The notes under the pieces: generated by a model
Told to the model about the DNA's origin: nothing
Seen by the model: only the letters and a program-made list of their open reading frames with translations
Databases searched by the model: none
Assembly (NCBI GenBank): GCA_904066235.2
Contig: CAJFCV020000005.1
Coordinates: 10,287,501 to 10,351,500, forward strand
DNA: 64,000 bases
Reading direction: 5' to 3'
DNA from: Bursaphelenchus xylophilus
Lineage: Eukaryota; Nematoda; Chromadorea; Rhabditida; Aphelenchoididae
Made by a program: the position numbers and the translations under genes
Part shown: positions 50,959 through 61,362 of the stretch, one piece after another
How positions within the stretch are numbered: position 1 is the stretch's first letter
How the letters are laid out: each line of letters starts with the position of its first letter

Positions 50959-51509
50959 TTACATATGTTCGTTGGCATTATCTGACTTTATATCCGGATA
51001 AACCGACGAAGGAACCTGGAATCCGCGGCCCGGAACTCCGGCTGGCAAGTTCGGGTCGGGGTAGGTGTGCGCCGGATAGGCTTGACCCGGAGGATATGGC
51101 TGCGGATACGACGGGCTGAACGACTCAACCGGAGCCGTTTGGGGATATGGGGCAAAGCCGGGATTCACCGAAGCCGGCGGATATGCGGTCTGATGCGTAG
51201 ACACCATCACCGCATCGATGTGATGGGCGTGAGTGTTGAGGACATTCACCATGTAACGGTAGGCCTTGAACGCGATGTAAGTGAAGTAGATGTTGAGCAG
51301 AATGTAGAGGACCCCAATACAGCCGAGGACAATAAAATAGATGCCCCAGCCTTTGTCGTACTTGTAGGTTTCGCCAAAAAATGTGTAGTATTTGCCATTC
51401 ATCACCTGATTGCCTAAAGTGAACAGCTCCACGCACCACCAAATGTTCGCGGCTATGAGGAGGACCTGAAAGATGATACAGGAGGTAAAGAATAGTCTCG
51501 GAAGCTTAC

Positions 51510-51641
51510 TATCAGTCTGTCGGGAAAATAATGAGCACTCTGTCGCATCAAATTCACCGCCGAGAAAATGAATTGCTTTTCACTTCAGCGATGTGATTGG
51601 GGCAGCGACATTATGCTCATTATTTTCCCGACAGACTGATA
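51510..51641. repeat. TA-MITE, subtype G, gene B intron 2
   Basis: 45 bp from exon 3, at the same place as the copy in gene C (54554). Confidence 0.88.
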
Positions 51642-51659
51642 ATGTACTCTCCAAAAATC

Positions 51660-51945
51660 AAATGTGATGTCGTAAAGTGCGTAGATATTTTTCGCTTTTT
51701 TCAAAAGTACGTAGACTTCTTGTCGCAACCTTTTCGCACTGCGCATTCGGCCTTTATAATAAACTGCTGAATGTGATAGCGAACTTTCCGATTGGGAGCA
51801 ATCATTGAAGAGGATGAAACAACCGTTATCTGGGCTGTTCTTTCAGGCAGCTTAGGAATATTTTATAGTATGTGATGGCATGGAGCCGTTAGAAAATAAA
51901 GAAAAAATGGGATGGAAATTGAAAAATAACTTTTGTCTCAAGTGC
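51660..51945. repeat. Rearranged patch: GCAC-box element with inserted upstream duplicate
   Basis: GTCGTAAAGTGCGTAGATAT starts a GCAC-box family element shared with gene C (54728). At 51757-51930 it is interrupted by AATAAACTGCTGAATGTGAT..., a diverged copy of 52925-53100. It resumes with TTTTGTCTCAAG, then jumps into exon 2. Confidence 0.7.
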
Positions 51946-52146
51946 AGTGGAACCGGCAAGAAGATCCATTGAAGACTAATGATGATGACAATAAGCGCTC
52001 CACCGCCGGAAAGCCAGCCAATTATGGCGATGGCAAGGATGGCGCTCTAAAATTTGGAAGAAAATAGAAAACTGCGTGGAAAATGAGATCAGTCTTATTT
52101 TCCATGTAAGGGACGATGAAGTTGGGGGAAAAAATAAATAATTCAT

Positions 52147-52292
52147 ACAGTCTGTCGGGAAAATAAAGTGGATCTGTCGCAGCAAAATTTCTTTCCTCGT
52201 CGCAGTCGCACACCGAATTTTCAGACGTGCCTAGCCGTTGTGAACACGGTCGATTTTAAGGCGCGACAAATCCACATTATTTTCCCGACAAA
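52147..52292. repeat. TA-MITE, subtype W, gene B intron 1
   Basis: About 100 bp from the exon 2 acceptor. Copies of the same subtype occupy the same place in genes A (39050) and C (55881). Confidence 0.88.
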
Positions 52293-52576
52293 CAGATTTC
52301 TTTACATACATATATGTATTCTAATCCATGAGAGATTTAAGTCACTCTTTCCAGCTGCTGCCCATATATTCAGCGGCCTTTTTTCGAGAGAGCACGTGAA
52401 ATGAGGAGAGTCGGCCAAACGGGAAACCGTGTTTGCTCATGACTTTTTTGTTTCTGCAGGGAAAATTTGATTCTCTCTGCAACGGCGCACCCATAAACTC
52501 GCCGTTATTAAATTTCTTCGCCTAGCCTGTTTTTTTCACTCTCATCAACTTTATTTTTCAACTTTTTGTTATCACT

Positions 52577-52730
52577 TATCAGTCTGTCGGGAAAATATTG
52601 AGCACAATTTTGCTGCGCCGCTCGTATGGCTGAAGTGAAAACCGATTTTTCCCCCGCCACAATTCATTTTCTCGGCAACGATTCGATTTTCCATGCGACA
52701 GAGTGCTCATTATTTCCCCGACAAACTGAG
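52577..52730. repeat. TA-MITE, subtype G, gene B only
   Basis: Between TTTTTGTTATCACT and the exon 1 region. Gene C has TTTTTGTTCTCATTTATAAG here with no element, i.e. an approximate empty site. Confidence 0.85.
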
Positions 52731-53200
52731 ATGCTCCCCAAAACCGCCACCAAACTCACATGAACATGCGTATTGCAGCAGCACTTGTAGTCGTCGAATG
52801 CCATGCCGGCTGAAAGTCGAATTTATTGCAAACCTTCTCATAATTTTTGAACTCGATTTACCACGCGACGATTTGTAATTCAGTGAAAAAACAGTCGGGC
52901 AAAGCAGAACAACAAAGATGACATTAATTAATAAACTGCTGAATGTGATAGCAAACTTTCGGACTGGAAGCAGCCATTGAAAAGGATGAAACAACCGTTA
53001 TCAGGGCTGTTTTTTCAGGCGGCTGAGAAGTATATTATATTATAGTATGTGATAGCATGGAGCGGTCAGAAAATAAAGAAACATGCGTTAGACATTAAAA
53101 AATAAGACGGAGAAAAAAGATTGCATCTTGTAGACAAAGAACGCTTAGCACAGTCAAACGGTACGACGAAGAGCAAGGAAACAAAGACAATATTCATTAT

Positions 53201-53382
53201 ACAGTGGGGGGACCTGATCTAGTGGCAAAAAACGTGCCATTTTGTATCCGGGAAGCATCAAAAATGTAGCAAAATATTTCCTTCTCTAACTAAAAAACTC
53301 CGTCTTGAAGAGCGCGCCCTTTCCCCCACAAAAACAGCGGATTTATTAGATTGATTTATTACATTTCCCCCACTGTACCAGA
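53201..53382. repeat. GATCCAGTGG-family MITE, rearranged
   Basis: TACAGTGGGGGGACCTGATC at the left; right end CCCCCACTGTA. The copy of this region beyond gene C (58225) lacks it. Confidence 0.75.
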
Positions 53383-53432
53383 CAATTTTATTGTACGGAG
53401 GCTTATTTAAGCCTGGTATTAACTCAGGTTAC

Positions 53433-53669
53433 CGTATTAGGCCGTAAGGAAAAATAATGTGGATTTGCCGCGTCTTGGAATCACCCATAAAAGTTTGGCG
53501 AATTCTCGTTGCTATCAATCTGTCGGGAAAATAATGAGCACTCTAGCGAATGGGACATCGCATCATTCCCAAGGAAATGAATTGTGTCGCCGTAAAAACA
53601 ATTTTTTTAACCTCAACGACACAACCGGCGCAGCCACATTGTGCTCATTATTTTCTCGACAGACTCATA
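53433..53669. repeat. TA-MITE subtype W left half followed by a full subtype G copy
   Basis: 53433-53510 is a subtype W left part; 53513-53669 is a complete subtype G element. The duplicate at 58286-58480 shows a collapsed form of the same pair. Confidence 0.8.
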
Positions 53670-53943
53670 GACCTGACTCTCGCAAAAATTTTTCAAATAT
53701 ATTTAGCGCAAGTGAAAAGGAAGCCTGGCTGGAAGAAGTTTAATAACGACGAGTTTATGGGTGTGCCGTTGCGGAGACAATAATGTTTTCGAGAGCAAAC
53801 CAACTCCACACCTTGCCGAGTCTGATAGGAAGAGTTATGGAGAAAAGATAAGGCAATTGAGAGAAGAAGTTGACGATTGAGTCACACTTCCTCGACGTTG
53901 CATGTCAACTTTGTTTGATGACAACAACGTCACCAAAGTTTTT

Positions 53944-53977
53944 ATCAGTCTGTCGGGAAAATAATGAGCTGCATTCC
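53944..53977. repeat. TA-MITE left end at the duplication junction
   Basis: Only ATCAGTCTGTCGGGAAAATA with ATGAGC remains. The paralogous site at 58757 has the whole element. Sequence homology between the B and C units ends inside this element. Confidence 0.85.
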
Positions 53978-54089
53978 CTTGTGAGTAACAATAACTGAAC
54001 GTTTTAGTTTACGCTTGGCAATGGTAGAGAGAATAGAAATTTTTATTATAGAATATTTCGAGCACTTGGTCAACACCACCGGTCAACAT

Positions 54090-56366
54090 TCACATATGTC
54101 CTCTGGCGTTGTCAGACTTTATCTCCGGATAAACTGACGGAGGAACCTGGAATCCGCGGCCCGGCACTCCGGCAGGCGAGCTGAACGAGTGGGCCGGAGC
54201 CGCTTGCGGGTACGGGGCGAAGCCCGGATTCGCCGAAGCCGGAGGGTATGCGGTCTGATGCGTGGACACCATCACCGCGTCGACGTGATGGACGTGGGTG
54301 TTGAGAACATTCACCGTGTAACGGTAGGCCTTGTACGCGATGTAGGTGAAGTAGGTGTTGAGCAGAACGTAGAGGACCCCAAAACAGACAAAGACAATGA
54401 AGAAGCCGCCCATTTCTTCGACGAACAGTAAAGTCCAGCCGAAAAGTGAGTAGTATTCTCCAGCCATCGTCTGCTTGGCCATTCTGTACAGCTCCACACA
54501 AAACCAAATGCTATCGGCGATCAGGAGAGTCTGAAAGGTTATACGGAAGGTAAATCAGTCTGTCGGGAAAATAATGAGCACTCTGTCGTGACGAAGATCG
54601 CAAGAGAAAATGAATTGTGCCGCAGGCAAAATCAAATTGCTCTTCGCTTCAGCGATGTGATTAGGGCAGCGACATTGTGCTCATTACTTTCCAGACAGAC
54701 TCATAATGTGCTCTCCAAAAAACAAATGCGATGTCGTAAAATGCGTAGATATTTTTCGCTTTTTTCAAAAGTGCGTAGACTTCTTGTCGCAACCTTTTCG
54801 CACTGCGCATTCGACCTTTATTTTGTCTCAAGCGATGAGAAGAAGTCTACGCATTTTATGAAAATATAACACTACAGGGTGTTCCTAGAATTATGGAAAA
54901 AACTATTCTTTAATAACTTTGTGCTCGGTGGTCCAACCCCAAAAAATTTTTTTGCATTTTGCAGGAAAACCTTTGAGTTTTTAGAATCAACAAAAAAATT
55001 TTTCTTTGATCGGCGGAGACGTCGGTAATCCTCCTTGAATTCGGCGGAGTGTTTTTTTCACAAATGAGGCTGTAAATTGTTGTATGTGTGAAAAAAATGG
55101 GCGGGAAAGGATTCAGAAGATACAATATGACATTAATTTCAATTTTTTGTCATTCGGCGGAGACATTTTTTAACCTCGGCGGACGATTTTTCTTCGAATT
55201 TGGGGGGTCAAAATTGGCTAAAACCCAAACGCATGGTATTCCTGGTGGCATGGCGCCGAAATACGACTTATTACGTCTTCGGCTCACTGGGAGAGGAAAA
55301 AAAAGGCAATTCGGCGAAGAAATCAGCGGAGAAAAAAATGAACCTATTTTTACAGCCTCGTTTGTGAAAAACGCACTCCACCGAATTCAAGGCGGATTAC
55401 GGAAGTCTCCGCCGATAAAACAAAAAAATTTTTTTTTGATTCTAAAAACTCTAAAAGGTTTTTCTGCAAAATGTAAAAAAAAAATTCGGATTGGACGACC
55501 GAGCACAAAGTTATTAATGAATAGTTTTTTCCATAACTCTTGGAACACCCTGTAGTAGGAGGCGCAAAAATTTTTCGAAAAATGTCCCACCTGAGTGACG
55601 AAGAAGAACCAATACAAACAAGCCGTGTTTGTGCATCGCCCAATCAGAAGCATTAGATTCCCTACACCGGCTAACAGTGGAATCGGCACGAAGAATATTG
55701 CAAAACTGACTATGATGACGATCAGCGCTCCAACGCCCAATAGCCAGCCAATTATGGCGATGGCAAGGATGGCGCTCTAGAATTTGAAACAGAATAGAAC
55801 ATTGCGTGGACAATGAGATCAGTCTTATTTTCATCGTCCCATGTAAGGGACGATGAAGTTGGGAAAATCAATGGAATTCATGCAGTCTGTCGGGAAAATA
55901 ATGCGGATTGGTCGCAGCAAAATGCCTCGTTTCGTCGCGGTCGCACACCAAATTCTCGGACGCCACTAGCCGTCGCAAGGACGATTTTAAGGCAAATCCA
56001 CATTATTTTCCCGACAAGCTGATATCTTTATATACACATATGTATTCAAATCCACGAGAGATTTAAGTCGCACTTTCCAGCAGGGGCTTATCTATTCAGC
56101 GGTTTTTTTTCTAGAGAGCACGTGAAATGAGGAGAGCCGGCCAGACCAGAAACGATGTTTGCTGATGACTTTGTTTTTTTTTGCGGGGAAAATTTGTTTG
56201 TCTCTGCAACGGTGCACCCATAAACTCGTCGCTGCTAGACTTCTTCCGTTAAGCTTCCTTTTCACTTCCGTCTACTGTATTTTCCAACTTTTTGTTCTCA
56301 TTTATAAGCCTCTAAACTCACATGAACATGCGTATTGCAGCAGCACTTGTAGTCGTCGAATGCCAT
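54090..56366 (-). CDS. Four-TM protein, paralogue C
   Basis: Exons 56366-56322, 55776-55591 and 54530-54090, all phase 0, 223 aa. Seen: MAFDDYKCCCNTHVH, identical to paralogue B; exon 2 TMs with FVPIPLLAGVGNL and the signature GRCTNTACLYWFFFVTQ; exon 3 TM3-TM4 (FCVELYRMAKQTMAGEYYSLF; VCFGVLYVLLNTYFTYIAYKAYRYTV) and a Pro-rich tail (QTAYPPASANPGFAPYPQ) ending NARGHM. Exon lengths 1 and 2 equal those of gene A. Intron 2 contains a MITE, a GCAC-box element and a 680-bp inverted-repeat element, but splice sites are good. Probable endomembrane or plasma-membrane four-TM protein; function unknown. Confidence 0.85.
54554..54704. repeat. TA-MITE, subtype G, gene C intron 2
   Basis: 24 bp from exon 3. 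Ends AATCAGTCTGTCGGGAAAAT and ACTTTCCAGACAGACTCATA. Confidence 0.88.
54728..54867. repeat. GCAC-box family element
   Basis: GTCGTAAAATGCGTAGATAT at the left, AAGTCTACGCATTTTATGAA at the right. GCACTGCGC replaces the usual box. Confidence 0.75.
54875..55554. mobile_element. 680-bp fold-back element, CAGGGTGTTCC ends
   Basis: Both ends begin ACAGGGTGTTCC, with arms of about 200 bp (TTGTGCTCGGTGGTCCAACC; GGCGGAGTGTTTTTTTCACA and their complements). TA flanks. Lies in gene C intron 2, ending 36 bp before exon 2. No transposase. Confidence 0.85.
55881..56023. repeat. TA-MITE, subtype W, gene C intron 1
   Basis: GCAGTCTGTCGGGAAAATAA at the left with inner TGCGGATTGGTCGC; right end CCGACAAGCTGATA. 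Confidence 0.88.
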
Positions 56367-56479
56367 GTCGGCTGAAAGTCAAATTTATTGCAAGCTTTTT
56401 CATTAGTATTTTTCGTTGAACCCGATTTATTCAGGGCTGTTTATCAGGCAGCTTAGTAATACGTGCAACTTTTACAGTA

Positions 56480-58075
56480 CACTGAAAGAAAAAACATCAA
56501 ATTCAAATTCATCAAAATAAAACATCACGCATTTATGATGTCCACGACATCAAAAGCTGGAGATTTTGATGTTTTCATCAAAAAAACTTTTTTGATGTTT
56601 GGGTTTATCAAATTCCAATTTGCCAATTGAACTCAAAAGGAAGGGCACACATGTGCGTACGCACAACAGAGAAAAAGGAAATCAGTCGAATTTCACTCTG
56701 TCGAATTTTCATAAAGTCGGTTGTTACATGATAAGATGCCTCATAAATTGTCGATTTCTTGTAAAGGTCGTGATTGTCAGGATTGTAAATAGATCAGGTA
56801 AGCGAGTTTTGCTGTTGTTTTCTTTTATTTTTAGATCACTTATTTGGGCGACAATGATAAACAGATGCTCTAAATCGCAACGAAGACTGAGGTAAGCTTG
56901 GTCTCTGAATTGTTTAATTCTTTGGAATTCAGATTTATTTTTTTCATATTGCTGGACATGTTATGCTTATCCGCCTTCGCTGGCTTGGACCTGAGCTTTG
57001 TGTATGCTGGACGAAGAGCATACCGCCTTCCCGTACGTTTATCCAGTCCGCAAAAGCGTTTTTGACAACAAAATAGTCATACCGGAGGACCAAGCGTTAA
57101 TCGGACCAAAATTGTGAGTTTTTTTATATTGTACTAGATGTTTGGGCATACGTGATGGAAAATTTCGAAAATTCGGAAAATTTTCTGAAATTTTGTCCAA
57201 AGATTTTTTAAATACGGTCTATGGAGCTCCCTGATCCAGTTTCGATTAGATCTTTAACTATTTTGGGAATCGTCTTGGTATCTTGGTGATGGTGAGAAAA
57301 TAAAATGTTTACAAAAGCGTCCAATTTGGAGTATAAAATGTAAATTTAGCTCCCGGTGTCCCATGTTTTGCGAAGAAAAGCAGGTGGATGTCGACTTTTC
57401 CGCCAAAGACCTGCTTCATCACCCCGTGACGATCTTCATCATCAGTACTAACAGCCAATAGTCGAAGAGTTGAAGTGATGTTTTTTCGGTAAGGTGAGTT
57501 GCGCTTGGTGATAGTCAAAATAATGTTGTTTATTTGTAGAGCTGGGCCGTCCAGAAGCTGGATCACCAATGGAAAGACAGTATTTGAGCGATCAGAAGCC
57601 AGAATTCATCAAACAGGTGAGTTATCTATATTGTAGTAGGTTTGATTTTTAGGCCATGCGATGCGGATGCCCGACGGTAATGATGGTGGTAATGACTTGT
57701 TCCACCTCGACGCAATCAACCCGACCTTTTCTTCCAATCGTCGTCTTGGATCAGCGCAAGAAACGGCCGTTCCATGGAGTTAAAAGCGACGTAGTCAAGG
57801 TTTGCTATGACTGCTATTTTACCTAAATTGTGTTTTTACAAACGGTTTATTCGAATAAATTGTGTAAATAGTAGTATTTGTGTTTTTGATAAATTATCCA
57901 TCACAAATATTTGATTTTCCAAAAATTTTTGATGTGCCCCACGTCAAAAAAATAATATCGTATTTTTTTTCGTTTTGATGAAACGAAACATCAAAAAACT
58001 TTTTTTGATGTTTTCATCAAAATCTAATAGACTGATGAAAAACATCAAAAATATATGATGTTTTTTCTTTCAGTG
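56480..58075. mobile_element. 1.6-kb TIR element, CACTGAAAG ends, with exon-like cargo
   Basis: CACTGAAAGAAAAAACATCA at the left and its complement at the right, plus further ATCAAAA/TTTTGATG subterminal repeats, flanked by TA. The duplicate region near 53050 (ATAGTATGTGATAGC) lacks it. The interior has several GT-AG-like short introns and a signal-peptide frame (56854-57065) but no recognised transposase. Confidence 0.85.
56854..57065 (+). CDS. Possible small secreted protein inside the CACTGAAAG element
   Basis: Two exons, 56854-56891 and 56933-57065, join in phase. Start MINRCSKSQRRLR, then a hydrophobic FIFFILLDMLCLSAFAG with a plausible signal cleavage, then a short basic mature part, 56 aa in all. 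Further open stretches with GT-AG borders follow in another frame (57022-57108, 57354-57450, 57540-57619, 57652-57783; for example HAFPYVYPVRK-like and DLFHLDAINPTFSSN), suggesting a longer, broken or alternatively framed captured gene. No family recognised. Confidence 0.35.
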
Positions 58076-58285
58076 TATGTGATGTAAAAGGAGTGTTAGC
58101 AAATAAAGAAGAAATGAGTTAAACATTGAAAAATAAGTGCGATGTTACATCTTGTAGGCAAAGAACGCATAGCACAGCCATACGATGCGACAGCAAGGAA
58201 ACAAAATAATAACTCATTATCCATGTAATACCAGGAGGGTTTATTGTACGGAGGCTTATTTCAGCCTGCAATTAACTCAGGTGAC
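58076..58285. other. Duplicated flank of gene C unit
   Basis: Homologous to 53055-53432 (TGCATCTTGTAGACAAAGAA, TTATTGTACGGAGGCTTATT). No gene. Confidence 0.6.
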
Positions 58286-58480
58286 CATATCAGGCCGCAG
58301 GGAAAAATGATGTGGATTTGCGCGTCCTGGAATAAAATAATGAGCACTCTGTCGCATGAGAACTCGCATCGTCCCCAAGAAAATGAATTGTGTCGCGGCA
58401 AAATCGAATTGCTCCTCGCCTCAGTGACACACGTTTGACACAGCGACATTGTGTTCATTATTTTTCCGACAGACTGATAA
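58286..58480. repeat. Fused TA-MITEs, subtype W start and subtype G
   Basis: ATCAGGCCGCAGGGAAAAAT with TGTGGATT, then directly AAATAATGAGCACTCTGTCG; right end TTTTTCCGACAGACTGATA. Confidence 0.8.
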
Positions 58481-58756
58481 ATCCGAGTCTGGCAAAAATC
58501 GTAAAATGAAGTTGATGAAAGTGAAAAGGAAGCCGAGGCGGTAGACGTTTAATAACGACGAACTTATGGGTGTGCCGTTGCAGAGACAATAGTTTTCGGG
58601 GGCAAACAAACTCCTCACCTTGCCGAGCCTGATAGGAAGAGTTATGGAGAAAAGATAAGGCAATTGAAATGAAGACGTTGATGATTGATTGTGAGTCACA
58701 CTTCCTCGACGTTGCATGTCAACTTTGTTTGATGACAACGACGTCACCAAAGTTTT

Positions 58757-58898
58757 TATCAGTCTGTCGGGAAGATAATGAGCGAAATATGGCTGCGTTG
58801 CTGACGTGAAAAGCAATTTGATTTTGTTGCGATACCTTTCATTTTATCAACGATTTTCAATGCGACAGTGTGTGCATTATTTTCCCGACAGACTGGTA
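58757..58898. repeat. TA-MITE, subtype G
   Basis: Complete copy; its left 30 bp are the part preserved at the B/C junction (53944). Confidence 0.85.
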
Positions 58899-58989
58899 GT
58901 TGTTAGAAAAATGGGAATTCATATTGGAAAAAGGCGTTTTGTCAACGGTCCGTTTTGCAGTCCGCTCGCAAACTCGAAACTACTACATA

Positions 58990-59640
58990 TAATACTAACA
59001 AATAGAGCTTGGTTTGTTCAATATTACTCTCTCGGCCGCAAAGATTGTTGAATATCTCGGCTTCGTCTTCAAAGCGCGAGCTAAAACTTTCGGGAATTGA
59101 TATTTACAAGGGAAGTACTTGAAGTGTGACGCTCAGATTTTGATGAAACTTGGCACAAATTTAGAATAATTTTTTCTAAGATATATGCGGGAATCCTAGC
59201 TCGCGCTTTGCAGAAACAACCGAGATTTTTAGATCGAAAGTCGGCGAAAATTTGGGACTTTTTGCCGAATTTCGGCACGAAAAGTTTCATGCCTATTTCA
59301 ACCGTAAAGAATAATGTTTCTACAAAAAATCAAATTTTTCCGCACGAAACTGCCAAAGTTATGGCCAAAAAGCGGTTTTCTCTCTGACCGCTCTCCACGT
59401 TGAGCGTGCTCTCTCGGCGGCAAAAATCGTTCAATATCTCGGCGGCGCCCGCAAAGCGCGAGCTAAAACTTTCAGGAATTGATATTTAGTCCATACCCGA
59501 TGTGTGTGCAAAATTTAAAGAAAATCTGAGCGTCACACTTGAAGTACTTCCCCTGTTAGTCTATGCCTGAAGTGTGTGCAAAATTAAAGGAAATCCGAGC
59601 GTCGCACTTGGGGTACTTATCTTGTAAGTTTATATCAAGC
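58990..59640. repeat. GACGCTCAGA-family repeat, complete copy plus fragments
   Basis: Core 59105-59555: GTACTTGAAGTGTGACGCTC at the left and GAGCGTCACACTTGAAGTAC at the right are inverted ends. Interior AGCTCGCGCTTTGCAGAAAC and AAGCGGTTTTCTCTCTGACC. Fragments of both edges flank it. Confidence 0.8.
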
Positions 59641-59663
59641 TTCACTACACATGTGAGTTGAAA

Positions 59664-59806
59664 TATCAGTCTGTCGGGAAAATAATGAGCACCATATCGC
59701 ATCGGAAATCGGATCGCTGCCGAGAGAATGAATTGTGTCGCTGCAAAATCAACTTGCTTTTCACTTCAGCGACATTCTCCTCATTATTTTTCCGACGAAC
59801 TATTAA
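59664..59806. repeat. TA-MITE, subtype G
   Basis: ATCAGTCTGTCGGGAAAATA at the left; right end weakly kept (TTTTTCCGACGAACTATTA). Confidence 0.82.
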
Positions 59807-61362
59807 TATATAGTTTAAAAAAAATTTGATGACAATTATGACGAATATGTTCGTTTTTTATTATATGTACTTTTATTACACTATGTAATATTAATAAACG
59901 CTCTTCCATCCAGCCCTCTTTCCTCGGAGAATTCACCGGCTCACAGGTGCGGACCACCGTTCACTCCCTCGGGCAAAGAAACGTCTTTGTTTTTTTGCTG
60001 TTTCTCATCCTTCTTCCAGGTACTGCGCCGTTGCCATGCAGACCGGATTGTGAAAGGCGAAAAAGACGCATGTACGAAATGTAATTACAAACCGCACTGC
60101 TTCTCATTCTTGTGCTTGTCGCTGTTACAATTAATATTCGGATGTTTTGATGGGGGTTGTTGATGTGGCTGATTTTGGAGTTATATTTGGGTGTCCCATA
60201 AGTCTTGCAAATTTTTTGGGTCGTCGATTTGTGCGAATTCTTGTAAGCTTTGAAACCCGTTGCGGAGTATGTTGGATACACAGGTTTGAAGCTCAGATAA
60301 AGCGCTTCCAGATCGTATATGACAAGGCCACATAAGGTTCACCTGCTACCCGCACTGCCCCGATATTGTACTAAAATATATATGGGGTTTTTAAGTGATG
60401 ACAAAAGATAGCTTCTTTTCATGTTTCCTCACTGTTACTACGCCATTTAGAAAGTGTGTAGATTTTGCACAGTGAATTTTGCCGTTCTCTTTGTGCTAGT
60501 TCTCTCATCTTGTAAAGTCTTTTCTACCGCAAAATTTTACTTGCAACATTTTTTTGAACCCAGGTTTACCTACTCCGCCACAAAAGCCATCCGAAATTTC
60601 GCTGTTTTTTAATCCCTTGAATTTTTTTTTTACTTCTTCGTTTAGGTTTTTGAGTCTAAAAAATAACACTATCATTTACATTCGCAAAATTATAAGTAAG
60701 CTGGACAACCGGGAGACCTACTTATTTCTCCCGTTGAAGGCAGCGTTTCCACAAAAGATCAATTTGGCGTCGCGCGCTTGCGGGCAACCATTTTGCGGGC
60801 TGCCGACATCTTTCGATTAGAATTACGATTTCGCTCCCATAATCTGCGAAGTACGATAGAAATTTTACATTGACAACTCCCTGGTACTGATAAGTACACA
60901 AATCTATTAAATTCATCCACTGCTTTCAAAGTTATGGGAGTTTGTTTTCAAAAAATGGCAAAAAACGCCTGGATATGGTTATGATAACTATTCCAGCCAC
61001 TTGTACACCTGGAAACTTAATCCGCAACATCTAATCGTCAAGCACATCGTTTGAATTTTGTAAGCAGTCTTGGATGATTTAATAATGTCCGCAAAATCTC
61101 CGTGGGTTTTTTCAAGCTGCCCGCATAGTGGTTGCCGTGCGGCCCGCCATCAATATAGCCAAAAAGCGTTTTTCTATGGCCGTTCTCTCCATTTCGGGTA
61201 CTCTCTCGGCTGCAAAAGTGCAAGCTAAAACTTTCAAGAATTCTCTATTTTTTCGTGTCTTTTCTCTGTCTTTCTACCCGAGCTTTCTACGTGATTTTGC
61301 GGCTTTCGAGCTCATAAACAAAGCTGATGACTATATATGTATATGTTCCTCCACTCTTCCAG
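59807..61362. other. Intergenic, upstream of the 61.4-kb gene
   Basis: No supported gene. A frame through 59925-60080 encodes a hydrophobic run then CRPDCERRKRR, but lacks a start in frame. 61130-61245 is a fragment of the GACGCTCAGA repeat. AT-rich elsewhere. Confidence 0.5.

Larger units (their letters stand above)
50959..52804 (-). pseudogene. Four-TM protein, paralogue B, exon 2 broken
   Basis: Exon 1 52804-52760 (MAFDDYKCCCNTHVH) and exon 3 51465-50959 (TM3-TM4 and a Pro/Tyr-rich tail ending NANEHM) are intact and phase 0. Exon 2 starts normally at 52046 (AILAIAIIGWL...FLPVPL) but homology to gene C stops at about 51945. The part coding for the GRCTxTACLYW signature and the splice donor is missing, replaced by the interior of a GCAC-box element and a 170-bp copy of gene-upstream sequence. 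No alternative donor with good consensus is visible. Probably a recent pseudogene of the tandem pair B/C, unless an unusual splice is used. Confidence 0.75.
52805..54089. other. Intergenic B to C, duplicated beyond gene C
   Basis: 52920-53975 is homologous to about 56420-56478 plus 58076-58790, the corresponding region beyond gene C. It contains the repeats listed below; no gene. Confidence 0.65.

Noticed and set aside
59925..60085. Hydrophobic frame followed by CRPDCERRKRR, like a small secreted peptide
   Set aside because: No in-frame start codon or convincing upstream exon; kept only as a note in the intergenic entry.
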